Shown here: in pieces, positions 36,267-45,731 of the stretch | Layout: each line of letters begins with the position of its first letter | Numbering within the stretch: position 1 is the stretch's first letter | DNA from: Actinomyces capricornis | GTDB taxonomy: Bacteria; Actinomycetota; Actinomycetes; Actinomycetales; Actinomycetaceae | DNA: 64,000 nt | Direction: 5' to 3' | Assembly: GCF_019974135.1 (NCBI RefSeq) | Contig: NZ_AP025017.1 | Location: 2,852,001-2,916,000 of the forward strand | Made by a program: the position numbers and the translations under genes | The notes under the pieces: generated by a model | Told to the model about the DNA's origin: nothing | Databases searched by the model: none | What the model saw: only the letters and a program-made list of their open reading frames with translations

Positions 36267-37292
36267 ATGGAGCAGCAGGCCGCCGCAGCGGCGGGCAGGC
36301 CGGGCCAGGAGCCCGGGGGGCGCGGAGCCGTGCGGGGGCCGCGGGAATGGCGCGCCGCCGTCATCGGTGCCCCGGTGGCCCACTCCCTGTCCCCGGTGCT
36401 GCACCGGGCCGCCTACGCGGACCTGGGCCTGGAGCACTGGTCCTATGAGGCGATTGAGGTGGCCCCGCCCCGGCTGCCCGTCCTGCTCGATGAGCTCGCC
36501 GCCCCGGCCGATGGGGATGCGGGTCGGGCGACCTGGGCGGGGCTGAGCGTGACCATGCCCCATAAGCAGTCGCTGCTGACCCTGCTGGATGCGGTCGATC
36601 CTCTGGCCCGGACCGTGGGGGCGGTCAATACCGTCATCGCCCAGCGCTCGGGAGCGGGGCCGGCGCTGCTGGCCGGCTTCAACACCGATGTGGCCGGCAT
36701 TGTGGAGGCCATCGCCGAGACCCGGCAGGGCGGTGCTCGGGGCCGTTCGCGGGCACGGGGAGGCGGCGCGCTGGTGCTGGGCTCGGGGGCCACGGCCTGC
36801 TCGGCCCTGGCGGCCCTCACCGAGCTCGGCGCTGGCCCCATCGCCGTGGCGGCGCGCCGTCATTCCGGCCCCGGCCGGGCCCTGAGCGCCGCGCAGCGGA
36901 TGGGCATCGAGATCGAGGCTCTCACCTGGACCCCCGGCGAGGAGAGCAGCGACGCCGCGATCGCCCAGCGGGCGGCCCAGTCCCAGGTGGTGGTCTCCAC
37001 CCTGCCTGCCCGGGCCGCCGACACCCTCGTGCCTCACCTGGCCCCGGGCTCCGCCCCCGGCGGGGAAGAGCCGAGGCGGGGGCCGGGCGAGGCGGCGGTG
37101 CTCCTGGACGTGGCCTACGACCCCTGGCCCTCGGCACTGGCGGCGGCATGGCAGGCGGCGGGCGGGCTGGTGGCCCCGGGCTGGCTCATGCTGCTGCACC
37201 AGGCGGTGGCCCAGGTCCGCCTCATGACCGGTCGCACCCCCCGCATCGCCCCGATGCGCGCGGCACTGGCCCGGGCGCTGGAGGCGCGCTGA
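36267..37292 (+). CDS. aroE: Shikimate dehydrogenase
   Basis: 341 residues. Substrate side: [23 protein letters not shown] and [13 protein letters not shown] with the catalytic Lys, then NTVIAQ and [13 protein letters not shown]. The NADP side shows [21 protein letters not shown], with GSGAT in place of GAGGA. An Ala/Gly-rich insert ([14 protein letters not shown]) makes it longer than the usual 270-280 residues. It reduces 3-dehydroshikimate to shikimate. AGGAG lies upstream of ATG 36267. Next genes are aroC and aroKB, so four steps of the chorismate pathway are together. Confidence 0.92.
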   Translation: MEQQAAAAAGRPGQEPGGRGAVRGPREWRAAVIGAPVAHSLSPVLHRAAYADLGLEHWSYEAIEVAPPRLPVLLDELAAPADGDAGRATWAGLSVTMPHKQSLLTLLDAVDPLARTVGAVNTVIAQRSGAGPALLAGFNTDVAGIVEAIAETRQGGARGRSRARGGGALVLGSGATACSALAALTELGAGPIAVAARRHSGPGRALSAAQRMGIEIEALTWTPGEESSDAAIAQRAAQSQVVVSTLPARAADTLVPHLAPGSAPGGEEPRRGPGEAAVLLDVAYDPWPSALAAAWQAAGGLVAPGWLMLLHQAVAQVRLMTGRTPRIAPMRAALARALEAR

Positions 37293-37329
37293 GCGGGAGA
37301 TCCGCCCGTCATATGGGATGATCGACGTC

Positions 37330-38556
37330 ATGCTTCGATGGATGACCGCCGGTGAGTCCCACGGCCAGGCCCTGACCGCCATGATCGACGGCGTGCCCGC
37401 GGGGGTGCAGATCACGAGTCAGGAGATCGGGGCCGCGCTGGCACAGCGCCGCCTGGGCCACGGGCGGGGCGCCCGCCAGGCCTTCGAGCGCGATGAGCTG
37501 AGTATCCTGGGCGGCATTCGCCACGGGCGCACCCTGGGCAGCCCCATCAGCCTGCTCATCGGCAACTCCGAGTGGCCCAAGTGGTCCACGGTCATGAGCC
37601 CCGACCCCGTGCCGCCGCAGGACCTGCTCATCGATGCGGGCACCGGGGATGAGCGGGAGATCGCGCGCAACCGGCCCCTGACCCGGCCCCGCCCCGGGCA
37701 CGCCGACCTGCCCGGGATGTTCAAGTACGACCTGCCCGATGCCCGTGGGGTGCTGGAGCGGGCCTCGGCCCGCGAGACGGCGGCGCGCGTCGCCCTGGGC
37801 GCGGTGGCGCAGGCCCTGCTCGACCAGGTCGCCGGCATCCGCCTGGTCAGCCACGTGGTGCGCATCGGCGAGGTGGCCCTGCCCGAGGGGGCCGCAGTGC
37901 CCTCGCCCCAGGACGTCGCCGACCTGGATGCCGACCCGGTGCGCTGCATCGATGCCGCCACCAGCGCCGCCATGGTCGAGCACATCGACGCCACGCGGAA
38001 GGCGGGGGACACCCTGGGCGGGGTCGTGGAGGTCATCGCCGAGGGGGTCCCGGTGGGCCTGGGCACGCATGTCTCCGCCGACCGCCGCCTGGACGCCCGC
38101 CTGGCGGGGGCGCTCATGGGCATCCAGGCCGTCAAGGGCGTGGAGATCGGCGATGGCTTCGCCGAGGCGGCCCGCCCCGGATCCCGGGCCCATGACGAGA
38201 TCGTGGCCCTGGAGGCGGGCCGCGCCCAGCGCGCCACCAACCGGGCCGGCGGGATTGAGGGGGGCATGTCCAACGGCTCGCCCCTGCGGGTGCGGGCCGC
38301 CTTCAAGCCCATCTCCACCGTGCCACGGGCCCTGCGCACCGTGGACCTGGCCACCGGGGAGCAGGCCACGGCCCTGCACCAGCGCTCCGATACCACCGCC
38401 GTGGTGCCCGGGGCGCTCATCGCCCAGGCGATGGTGGCCCTGGTGCTGGCCGAGGCCCTCATGGACAAGACCGGCGGGGACTCGGTGGGCGAGGCCCGCC
38501 GCAACCTCGCGGCCTACCTGGAGCGGGTCGCCGAGCGCACCCGGTGGGCCCAGTGA
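37330..38556 (+). CDS. aroC: Chorismate synthase
   Basis: 408 residues. All three family signatures are present: [20 protein letters not shown] at the N-terminus, the [15 protein letters not shown] region with the catalytic His, and [20 protein letters not shown]. It uses reduced FMN to make chorismate from EPSP. Start choice is ATG 37330, giving the conserved [12 protein letters not shown]; an in-frame ATG at 37318 is possible. It lies 37 bp after aroE. Confidence 0.96.
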   Translation: MLRWMTAGESHGQALTAMIDGVPAGVQITSQEIGAALAQRRLGHGRGARQAFERDELSILGGIRHGRTLGSPISLLIGNSEWPKWSTVMSPDPVPPQDLLIDAGTGDEREIARNRPLTRPRPGHADLPGMFKYDLPDARGVLERASARETAARVALGAVAQALLDQVAGIRLVSHVVRIGEVALPEGAAVPSPQDVADLDADPVRCIDAATSAAMVEHIDATRKAGDTLGGVVEVIAEGVPVGLGTHVSADRRLDARLAGALMGIQAVKGVEIGDGFAEAARPGSRAHDEIVALEAGRAQRATNRAGGIEGGMSNGSPLRVRAAFKPISTVPRALRTVDLATGEQATALHQRSDTTAVVPGALIAQAMVALVLAEALMDKTGGDSVGEARRNLAAYLERVAERTRWAQ

Positions 38557-38601
38557 CTGCTGGATACCGGTGACCACTCAACGGCGGTGAGGAGACTGAT
38601 C

Positions 38602-40497
38602 ATGACCCATTCGCACATCCCCCAGGTCATCCTGCCCGAGGACCGCCTGCCGCTGGTGCTCGTGGGCCTTCCCGGCGCGGGCAAGACCACGGTGGCGCGG
38701 CTGCTGGCCCAGGCGCTGGGCGTCCAGGTGACGGACACCGATGCGGAGATACGCCGTCGGGCCCGGATGACGATCCCCGAGATCTTCTCCGCCGAGGGCG
38801 AGGAGGGCTTCAGGCAGCGCGAGCACCGGGCCCTGCACGCGGTGCTGGACTCCCCGGCGGCGGCCCAGGGCGTCATCGCCCTGGGCGGGGGCGGGGTGCT
38901 GCGGGCCGACAACCGCCGCATGCTGCAGGGGCGCACGGTCATCCACCTGGTGGCCAGCCCCCGGACCGCTGCGGCGCATGTGGGCGACGGCGCCGGGCGG
39001 CCCCTCATCGGCCCGGGCGCCGACTCCGATGCGGCCCGTGCCGCCCGGGAGGGCGCCGCCTACCGGGCCGATGCCGTCCTGGCCCGGATGGAGGCCCTGG
39101 ACGCCAAGCGCACGCCCCTGTACGCCGAGGTCGCCACGCTGAGCGTGCCCACCGATGGGCTGAGCCCGCAGCAGGTGGCCGCGCTCATCCTCGTGGCCCT
39201 GGGCGTGGAGGCCCCGCAGACCGCCCGGGCCCTGGCCACCCTCGACCTGCCCTCCCAGGAGGCCGCTGAGGCGCAGGCGGGCGCAGCGCCGGGGCCGCAG
39301 GCCGGGACGCGGGCGGAGGGCCGGGCCGGGAGCGCTGATCGGGCTCCTGGAGGGCGGACCGCTCCGGAGGCCGACCGTGCCGTGGGGCCGCGCAGCATCG
39401 GCGTGGGGGGCCCGCGCCCCTACCGGGTGCTCATCGGCCAGGGCCTGGAGTCCCAGCTCCTCGACGCCGTCGCCTGTGCGCCGGGCGGGGGCCGTGGCGG
39501 GATCGCGCTCATCCATGACCGGGGCGTGGGGGAGCTGGCCGCCTCCTATGAGGCCCGGCTGGCCCGGGCCGGGCTGAGGACGGGGCGCATCGAGGTGCCC
39601 GGCGGGGAGGGCGCCAAGACCACTGAGGTGCTCGACGGCGTGTGGGGCGAGCTGGGCGCCATGCGCCTGGGGCGCGATGGGCTGGTGCTGGGCGTGGGCG
39701 GGGGAGCGACCACCGACCTGGCGGGATTCGCCGCGGCCACCTGGCTGCGCGGCGTCCCGGTCATCCAGGTGCCCACGACCCTGCTGGCCATGGTCGATGC
39801 GGCCGTGGGCGGCAAGACCGGCATCAACACGCAGGCGGGCAAGAACCTCGTGGGGGCCTTCCACCCCCCGGCGGCGGTCCTGGTCGACCTGGGCTCCCTG
39901 GCCACGCTCGATGCCCGCGAGCTGCGCGCGGGCCTGGCCGAGGTCATCAAGTGCGGCTTCATCGCCGACCCCACCATCCTCGACCTCATCCTGGAGCGCG
40001 AGGAGGCCGCCCCGCCCCTGGCGTGGGACAGCCCGGTGCTGGCCGAGCTGGTGGCCCGCGCGGTGGAGGTCAAGGCCGGGGTGGTGGGCGAGGACCTCAC
40101 CGAGTCGGGCCTGCGGGAGATCCTCAACTACGGGCACACCTACGCCCACGCCATCGAGCGGACCACCGACTACCAGTGGCGTCATGGGGAGGCGGTGGCC
40201 GTGGGCTGCGTCTTCGCCGCCGAGGTCGCCCACCGCTGCGGCAGGATCGACGCCGAGACGGTGGCGCTGCACCGACGCGCCTTCAGCGCCGTCGGCCTGC
40301 CGGTGGGCATCCCCCAGGCCCGGGGCCGCTGGGAGGAGATGCGCGGGGTGATGCTCAGCGACAAGAAGGTGCGCGCCGGGGCGCTGCGCCTGGTGCTGCT
40401 CGACGGCGTCGGCAGGCCCATGCGCACCGGGGCTCCCGCCGAGGTGGTCCTGGAGCAGGCCCACCAGGCCGTGTGCGCCGAGGAGGGCGGCCGGTAG
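38602..40497 (+). CDS. aroKB: Shikimate kinase-3-dehydroquinate synthase fusion
   Basis: 631 residues. Residues 1-175 are shikimate kinase (Walker A VGLPGAGKTTVARLL, DTDAEI, GGGGV, RTPLY replaced by KRTPLY). An Ala/Gly/Arg-rich linker covers about 200-270. Residues 273-625 are dehydroquinate synthase (YRVLIGQGLE, GGEGAKT, GVGGGATTDLAGFAAATWLRG, VGGKTGIN, LNYGHTYAHAIE with metal ligands). The protein carries the second and fifth pathway steps. Fusion of these domains is known in actinomycetes; elsewhere they are separate adjacent genes. ATG 38602 has GAGGAGA upstream, better than the GTG at 38587. Confidence 0.94.
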   Translation: MTHSHIPQVILPEDRLPLVLVGLPGAGKTTVARLLAQALGVQVTDTDAEIRRRARMTIPEIFSAEGEEGFRQREHRALHAVLDSPAAAQGVIALGGGGVLRADNRRMLQGRTVIHLVASPRTAAAHVGDGAGRPLIGPGADSDAARAAREGAAYRADAVLARMEALDAKRTPLYAEVATLSVPTDGLSPQQVAALILVALGVEAPQTARALATLDLPSQEAAEAQAGAAPGPQAGTRAEGRAGSADRAPGGRTAPEADRAVGPRSIGVGGPRPYRVLIGQGLESQLLDAVACAPGGGRGGIALIHDRGVGELAASYEARLARAGLRTGRIEVPGGEGAKTTEVLDGVWGELGAMRLGRDGLVLGVGGGATTDLAGFAAATWLRGVPVIQVPTTLLAMVDAAVGGKTGINTQAGKNLVGAFHPPAAVLVDLGSLATLDARELRAGLAEVIKCGFIADPTILDLILEREEAAPPLAWDSPVLAELVARAVEVKAGVVGEDLTESGLREILNYGHTYAHAIERTTDYQWRHGEAVAVGCVFAAEVAHRCGRIDAETVALHRRAFSAVGLPVGIPQARGRWEEMRGVMLSDKKVRAGALRLVLLDGVGRPMRTGAPAEVVLEQAHQAVCAEEGGR

Positions 40498-41111
40498 TGG
40501 CGCAGGAGGTCGCGGCCCCGGGCCCGCAGCGGCCGGCCCCTGCCCCCCTGGCGCTCATCGGCCCGCCGGGGGCGGGGTGCCGCAGCGTGGCCGCGGCGGT
40601 GGCGCGCCTGCGGGGGCAAGCGGTTGCAGACGTGGCGGGGCGCACGGCCGAGGCCCTGGGGGTGGCGGCCGAGCACGCCCTGGTGGCCGTGGGGGAGCAG
40701 GCCTACCGGCGGGCCGAGGCGGCGGCCGTGGTCGAGGTGCTGGCCGAGGCGCTGGGGCCGGCGGCGGCCGGTCAGGAGGGGGCCGGAGGAGCCCCCGGTG
40801 GCGGGGTCGTGCTGGCGCTGGGCTCGGGCTGGGTGGACCAGGCCGAGGCCCGCCGCGCCCTGGAGGCCTTCAGGGCCGGGGGCGGACGGATGGTGGCCCT
40901 CGGCGCGCAGGGCCGGGTGCTGGCCTCCCGCAACGGCCTCAACGCGCCGCGCTCGGTGGCCCTGGGGCCCGTCCACCACCAGTTCATCAGCATGCTGCGC
41001 CAGCGCGAGGAGGCCTGCCGCGCCCTGGCCGAGACGGTCATCGACACGAGCACTACCAGTCCCGAGCAGGCCGCCCGGCGTGTGCTGGAGCACCTGGGGA
41101 CGCCGTCGTGA
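40497..41111 (+). CDS. Degenerate shikimate-kinase-like paralogue
   Basis: 204 residues, beginning on the last base of the aroKB stop codon (TAGTG). The fold of shikimate kinase can be followed from [23 protein letters not shown] to the end ([41 protein letters not shown]). The P-loop Lys-Ser/Thr is replaced by Cys-Arg-Ser, the acidic DTD motif reads VADVAGR, and the GGG motif is LALGSGW. Nucleotide binding is therefore unlikely as in true kinases. Tight coupling to aroKB suggests a retained regulatory or structural role in the shikimate pathway rather than decay, because the frame is clean; this is inference. Confidence 0.7.
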   Translation: MAQEVAAPGPQRPAPAPLALIGPPGAGCRSVAAAVARLRGQAVADVAGRTAEALGVAAEHALVAVGEQAYRRAEAAAVVEVLAEALGPAAAGQEGAGGAPGGGVVLALGSGWVDQAEARRALEAFRAGGGRMVALGAQGRVLASRNGLNAPRSVALGPVHHQFISMLRQREEACRALAETVIDTSTTSPEQAARRVLEHLGTPS

Positions 41112-41235
41112 CGCGCGGGCGGGGAGATGGGGGCGAGGCAGTGATCCGCGTGACATGGGGGGCCTGCGGAGTGCCTGGTGGGGCGCGGTAGGATCTCCCT
41201 GTTCTAAGACGGCAGCGACAGTGAGGATTGTGCAC

Positions 41236-41799
41236 GTGGCGACGACTAATGATCTGAAGAATGGACTGGTTCTCAACCTGGAGGGCCAGTTGTGGCAGGT
41301 GGTGGAGTTCCAGCATGTCAAGCCGGGCAAGGGCCCCGCCTTCGTGCGCACCAAGCTGAAGAACGTCCTGTCGGGCAAGACCGTGGACAAGACCTTCAAC
41401 GCGGGCCTCAAGGTCGAGACCGCGACGGTGGATCGCCGTGACATGCAGTACCTGTACAAGGACGGGGACGACTTCGTGTTCATGGACGTGAAGTCCTATG
41501 AGCAGACCTACGTGCCCTCGGCCACTGTGGGCGATGCGGCCACCTTCATGCTGGAGAGCCAGGACGTGGTGGTGGCCTTCCACGAGGACACGGTGCTCTT
41601 CGTGGAGATGCCGGCCTCGGTGGTGCTGACGGTCTCCCACACCGAGCCGGGCCTCCAGGGCGACCGCTCCTCGGCGGGCACCAAGCCGGCCACGGTGGAG
41701 ACCGGTGCGGAGATCCAGGTGCCGCTGTTCCTCAACACCGGCGACCGGGTCAAGGTCGACACCCGCACCGGCGCCTACATCTCCCGCGTCACCGACTGA
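41236..41799 (+). CDS. efp: Elongation factor P
   Basis: 187 residues, three beta-barrel domains. The tip loop [17 protein letters not shown] carries the Lys that contacts the P-site tRNA. The ending [31 protein letters not shown] is the family signature. It relieves stalling at polyproline; several proteins in this window are Pro-rich and would depend on it. GTG 41236 with GAGGA upstream. It overlaps nusB by one base. Confidence 0.96.
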   Translation: MATTNDLKNGLVLNLEGQLWQVVEFQHVKPGKGPAFVRTKLKNVLSGKTVDKTFNAGLKVETATVDRRDMQYLYKDGDDFVFMDVKSYEQTYVPSATVGDAATFMLESQDVVVAFHEDTVLFVEMPASVVLTVSHTEPGLQGDRSSAGTKPATVETGAEIQVPLFLNTGDRVKVDTRTGAYISRVTD

Positions 41800-42302
41800 T
41801 GGGCGTCCAGGCCCAGTCCGAGGGGGCCGGCCCGGCCGGCCGCAGTGACAAGCACCCCGTCACCGCCCGCACCAAGGCCCGGCGCCGCGCCATCGAGATC
41901 CTCTTCGAGGCCGACCAGCGCGGCATGCTCAGCCCTGGGGCCCCGGGGCGCGGGGAGCGCCTGGCGGATTTCGCCGCCGAGCGCGCCGTGACCTCGGCCA
42001 ACCACACGCAGGCCCCCGCCTACACCCGCGAGCTCCTCGCCGGCGTGGCGCAGCGCCTGGAGGAGGTCGATGAGGCCATCGAGACCTACGGGCAGGGCTG
42101 GACCCTGGGGCGCATGCCGGCGGTGGACCGGGCGATCGCCCGCGTGGCCGCGTGGGAGATCATCTACAACGACGAGGTCGACCCGCCGGTGGCCGTCGAT
42201 GAGGCGATGACGCTCAGCCGCATGCTGTCCACGGATGAGTCGCCCCGCTACCTGGGGGGGCTGCTGGGCAGGATCGCAGACCTGGCGGACACCCTGCGCT
42301 GA
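41799..42302 (+). CDS. nusB: Transcription antitermination factor NusB
   Basis: 167 residues, all-helical NusB fold: RTKARRRAIEILFEADQRG at the N-terminus, then WTLGRMPAVDRAIARVAAWEIIY and PPVAVDEAMTLSRMLSTDESPRYLGGLLGRI. It binds boxA in rRNA leaders with NusE. ATG 41799 overlaps the efp stop (TGATG), the usual efp-nusB arrangement. In relatives nusB is often followed by pyrimidine genes; here the block ends. Confidence 0.95.
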   Translation: MGVQAQSEGAGPAGRSDKHPVTARTKARRRAIEILFEADQRGMLSPGAPGRGERLADFAAERAVTSANHTQAPAYTRELLAGVAQRLEEVDEAIETYGQGWTLGRMPAVDRAIARVAAWEIIYNDEVDPPVAVDEAMTLSRMLSTDESPRYLGGLLGRIADLADTLR

Positions 42303-42415
42303 CGGGGCGTGACGCCGACGGCACGCGCGGTACTGACGGGTGGTGGCCGCGGCGTCGACGGGGGTGGGGAGGAGTGCCGATCGCGTCCAGGGGGCGTGCG
42401 GCCTACTGTCAGCCC

Positions 42416-43135
42416 ATGAGCAGGTATGCCGATGGGCTGTGGGGAGCGCGGGAGGCGCATGCGATCGGCTACCCGGGGGCCTTCCCCCATCCGGTGGGAC
42501 TGACGCCGTGGGCGGCGGCCCTCTACTGGTGGCGTCGGCGCCGCTCGACGGCCAGGCTCCTGGCGGCCTCCCTGTGGTGCTCGGGGGTGGGGGCGGGATA
42601 CGGGGCCTGCGGGCTCTTGGCCCAGGCCTCCCGGCTGGATGCGCGTGGGGACCTGAGTGCCGCGGCCACGGACCTGCTTCTTGTCATGGTGGTGCTGTGC
42701 CTGCCGGTGCTGGCGGTGGTCCCTGTGGCGATCTGCCTGGCGGCGGTGGGGCTGGGGCGGCTCAGTACGATCCCGGCCAGTGACGACCCTGTGGGGGTGG
42801 AGGATCCTCGATCGGGCCTGCTGGCGCTGGTGGCCTCCTGCGTCTGCGGCATCCCGCCGTTCGTCATGCTCGGCTTCGCCTTCATGGCCCTGGGGGAGGC
42901 CGACGACGGTGTGCGTGGCGACCTGGTGGGGACCATGGTCGCCAATGCGGTGCTCACGGTGGTCGGAGGCGTGCTGGTGGTGGTGGGGGCGGCTGTGCTC
43001 CGCCGTTCGGATCTGGCGGGGCGGCGCACGATCCGCTGGGTGCCCGGGGTGCCCATGGGGCCGGTGGCAGTGCCGGTGCAGGCGACGCCGTCGGCGGTGG
43101 GGCCGGTGCAGGTGCCGGTCGGGGTGGCGGGCTGA
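42416..43135 (+). CDS. Small multi-pass membrane protein of unknown function
   Basis: 239 residues with about four hydrophobic helices (ARLLAASLWCSGVGAGYGACGLL, DLLLVMVVLCLPVLAVVPVAICLAAVGLG, LLALVASCVCGIPPFVMLGFAFMAL, ANAVLTVVGGVLVVVGAAVL). The last ~40 residues are Pro/Val-rich. ATG 42416 is chosen because the upstream in-frame region is not conserved-looking. It does not match a family I recognise; the layout is loosely like DUF4190-type proteins. It stands alone between nusB and the PaiB-like genes. Confidence 0.6.
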   Translation: MSRYADGLWGAREAHAIGYPGAFPHPVGLTPWAAALYWWRRRRSTARLLAASLWCSGVGAGYGACGLLAQASRLDARGDLSAAATDLLLVMVVLCLPVLAVVPVAICLAAVGLGRLSTIPASDDPVGVEDPRSGLLALVASCVCGIPPFVMLGFAFMALGEADDGVRGDLVGTMVANAVLTVVGGVLVVVGAAVLRRSDLAGRRTIRWVPGVPMGPVAVPVQATPSAVGPVQVPVGVAG

Positions 43136-43136
43136 G

Positions 43137-43799
43137 CTACTCCGGTGGTCTGGCTGCGGCCCGGTGCAGGCGGTCGAGGGTGGCGAAGCGCTGCTCGGCG
43201 TAGGGCAGGCTGACCTCGCGAAGGAAGTCGGCCAGGGTGTGCTGGCCGTGCTGCTCCAGGGCGGTGATGAGGCTGCGGATGTCCTCGGGGCGGCGGTTCT
43301 GGCTCATCTTGGCCTTGCCCTCGATGTGCTCGATGGTGACCTCCACGGCGACGATCGCCCGGGACATGGCGGTCAGGCTCTCCTCGCCCACGGCCTGGAG
43401 GAGCTCGGGGGGCTCCATGCGGGTGGTGAGCTCTCGGGCGGCGGCCAGGGCGGCCTGCGGGCTGGGGTCGATGCGCACCCGGCCCCGGATGTGGAGGGTG
43501 ATGTAGTCCCAGGTGGGCACATCCGGGTCCTGGGCGCTGGTGGCGTACCACTGGGGGGTGATGTAGGCGTCGGCATCGTCGAGGATGACCAGGCCTGGGC
43601 CGAGGATCGGCTTACGGGCCTGGGGGTTGTTGCGCACCAGGTGGGTCACCAGGACGCCGCGCTCCTCATCGAGGTGGAAGGGCACGAGGGTGGAGGCGGG
43701 CCCGTCGTCGTGGACGGTGACGAGGTTGCCGGAGCGGGGCTGGGCGAGCATGGCGGTGGCATAGTCCTGGGGGAGCTGGAAGTGCCGCGGGACGTACAT
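43137..43799 (-). CDS. PaiB-like FMN-binding protein, copy 1
   Basis: 220 residues beginning MYVPRHFQLPQD. PaiB-family landmarks: GNLVTVHDDGPASTLVPFHLDEERGVLVTHLVRNNPQ, the WYATSAQDPDVPTWDYITLHIRGRVRI strand region, and a C-terminal helix with IEGKAKMSQNRRPEDIRSLI. Family knowledge: split-barrel flavin-binding proteins described as negative regulators of sporulation and protease genes in Bacillus; actual activity is unclear. It is highly similar to the next gene, and the pair is separated by 21 bp, so it arose by tandem duplication. Confidence 0.85.
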   Translation of the reverse strand: MYVPRHFQLPQDYATAMLAQPRSGNLVTVHDDGPASTLVPFHLDEERGVLVTHLVRNNPQARKPILGPGLVILDDADAYITPQWYATSAQDPDVPTWDYITLHIRGRVRIDPSPQAALAAARELTTRMEPPELLQAVGEESLTAMSRAIVAVEVTIEHIEGKAKMSQNRRPEDIRSLITALEQHGQHTLADFLREVSLPYAEQRFATLDRLHRAAARPPE

Positions 43800-43820
43800 G
43801 GCCGGGTGCTGGTGGTGGGC

Positions 43821-44513
43821 TCAGTGGAGCCGGGCGACCCGGTAGGCCTGCTCCTCGGCACGGCCGTTGCGGGACTCGTGCAGGCGGGCGATGGTGGCCA
43901 GCCGCTGCTCGGCGTAGGGCAGGGTGACCTCGCGCAGGTACTTGACCATGGTGGTCTCGCCGCGGTCCTCCAGGGCGCAGATGAGGCTGCGCACGTCGTC
44001 GGGGTGGCGATCCTGGCTCATCTGGGCCTTGCCCTCGATGTGGTCCAGGGAGATCTCGACGGCGACGATGGTGCGGGCCATGGCGGTCAGGCGGGCCTCG
44101 TCCACGGCGTCGAGCACGGCGGCGGGCTCGGTGCGCAGGGTCAGCTCCCGCACGGCGCGGATGGCGCCCTCCAGGCTGGTGTCGATGCGCATGGCGCCGC
44201 GCACGTGGACGGTGATGTAGTCCCAGGTGGGGACGGAGGGGGCGACCTCGTTGGTGACGTACCACTGGGGGGAGATGTAGGCGTCGGCCTCATCGAGGAT
44301 GACCAGGGCCGGGCCGATGGAGTGCTCGGTGACCTGGGGGTTGTCGCGCACGAGGCGGGTGACCAGGACGCGGCGCTCCTCATCGAGGTAGAACGGCACC
44401 AGCGTGGCGGCGGGGCCCTGGGCGTGGAAGGTGACGAGGTTGCCCGCCCGCACCTCCTTGAGCAGGGTGGTGGTGTAGGCCTCGGAGAGCTCTAGGTGCC
44501 GGGGGACGTACAT
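43821..44513 (-). CDS. PaiB-like FMN-binding protein, copy 2
   Basis: 230 residues beginning MYVPRHLELSEA. It has the same blocks as copy 1 (GNLVTFHAQGPAATLVPFYLDEERRVLVTRLVRDNPQ, WYVTNEVAPSVPTWDYITVHVRGAMRI, HIEGKAQMSQDRHPDDVRSLI), with a longer C-terminal end. It is upstream of copy 1 on the same strand and probably cotranscribed. Its start codon is about 230 bp from the CRISPR leader, so this gene marks the left border of the CRISPR-Cas locus. Confidence 0.85.
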   Translation of the reverse strand: MYVPRHLELSEAYTTTLLKEVRAGNLVTFHAQGPAATLVPFYLDEERRVLVTRLVRDNPQVTEHSIGPALVILDEADAYISPQWYVTNEVAPSVPTWDYITVHVRGAMRIDTSLEGAIRAVRELTLRTEPAAVLDAVDEARLTAMARTIVAVEISLDHIEGKAQMSQDRHPDDVRSLICALEDRGETTMVKYLREVTLPYAEQRLATIARLHESRNGRAEEQAYRVARLH

Positions 44514-44746
44514 GCGACGATGCTAACGGCGGGCGGTGGGTCTCTGTGGGCGACACGAGAGTCATCCCAGGAACTGCCCAGGTAGGAGCCGGGGGCGGGC
44601 CCTGCCGGGGCCCCGGTGCTTCGCTGGGTCACCCGGGCGGAGCTGGGCATCGACGGCGTTGTGGCGGGATGGGCGCCGGATGCGTATAGGTGTGGGTCTG
44701 GAGGGGCTCTGGAGGGAGCGCGAGGGCACTCGCAGAGGAGTTTGTG

Positions 44747-44983
44747 GGACTTTAGTCCTGTATGTCGGATGTCTGATGTTGGCGGGGGAGGGTGACTTTT
44801 CCGCATGGTGTCGTTGGATTCCGGGTGACGGGGGCGCTGGAGGGGCGTCGCTGGCGCTGTGGCGCTGACCTGTGCTGATGTGGTACAAAGGGGTCTGTGC
44901 CGGGGCGGTCTGGAGGGTGCTGACGGGTCGCCTGCGCTGCGCCTCGTATCACTGCTGGTCACAGGGGGTGGTTCGAGGGGTGG
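44747..44983 (+). promoter_or_regulatory. Leader of CRISPR array 1
   Basis: This 237-bp block is repeated at 48144-48380 with no indel and about 18 differences in the last 218 bp (count by eye). It ends exactly at the first repeat. The shared core around GTGGTACAAAGGGGTCTGTG (44878 onwards) is identical in both copies. This is where array transcription should start and where RT-Cas1-Cas2 inserts new spacers. The 233 bp before it (44514-44746) hold nothing I can identify. Confidence 0.85.
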
Positions 44984-45667
44984 GTCAGAAGGCACCTCGC
45001 GCCATAAGGTGCATTGAGACTTTGCCAAGCAATACTGGACTCCCCTAGGATGGTGTGTCAGAAGGCACCTCGCGCCATAAGGTGCATTGAGACGCCAGGC
45101 GGCTGCCCGGCGAGCATCCTTCGCCGCGTCAGAAGGCACCCCGCGCCATAAGGTGCATTGAGACTTAGGCTACGTGGCTGCGAGACGGTGTTGTGTAAGT
45201 CAGAAGGCACCCCGCGCCATAAGGTGCATTGAGACGCCGACGAGGAACGCGCCGGTAGAGGGCTCGGAGTCAGAAGGCACCCCGCGCCATAAGGTGCATT
45301 GAGACTCGCGCCAACCCTCCTGGCGGCGCTCCTCCTGGAGGTCAGAAGGCACCCCGCGCCATAAGGTGCATTGAGACTTGGTGGGCATCGCCAACGCCGA
45401 TACAAAAAGGGCGTCAGAAGGCACCCCGCGCCATAAGGTGCATTGAGACTTGGTGGGCATCGCCAACGCCGATACAAAAAGGGCGTCAGAAGGCACCCCG
45501 CGCCATAAGGTGCATTGAGGCCAGCAGGGTCATCATCAGCACGACTATGACGACGACGTCAGAAGGCACCCCGCGCCATAAGGTGCATTGAGACAGAGCG
45601 GCCGCCGGCGCCATGGCCGGCAGCTGGCAGGTCAGAAGGAACCCCGCGCCATAAGGTGCATTAAGAG
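44984..45667 (+). CRISPR. CRISPR array 1: ten 37-nt repeats, nine spacers of 33-36 nt
   Basis: The repeat starts GTCAGAAGGCACCCC and ends GGTGCATTGAGAC, with a short GCACC/GGTGC stem suitable for Cas6. The 3' part ATTGAGAC would be the crRNA 5' handle. Repeats start at 44984, 45057, 45128, 45199, 45269, 45341, 45413, 45485, 45558 and 45631. The first two share a C-to-T change (ACCTCG). The last (45631-45667) is degenerate (position 10 and TTAAGAG), which marks the leader-distal end. The repeat at 45485 has GAGGC in the handle. Spacers 6 and 7 (45378-45412, 45450-45484) are identical. Orientation is plus, from leader position and end degeneracy. Confidence 0.97.
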
Positions 45668-45731
45668 GGATGAATGCTGTCTGCGTTGATCGTGTTATTT
45701 GCGGCCTCTTGCGAAGAAGGGAGAGATTGTC

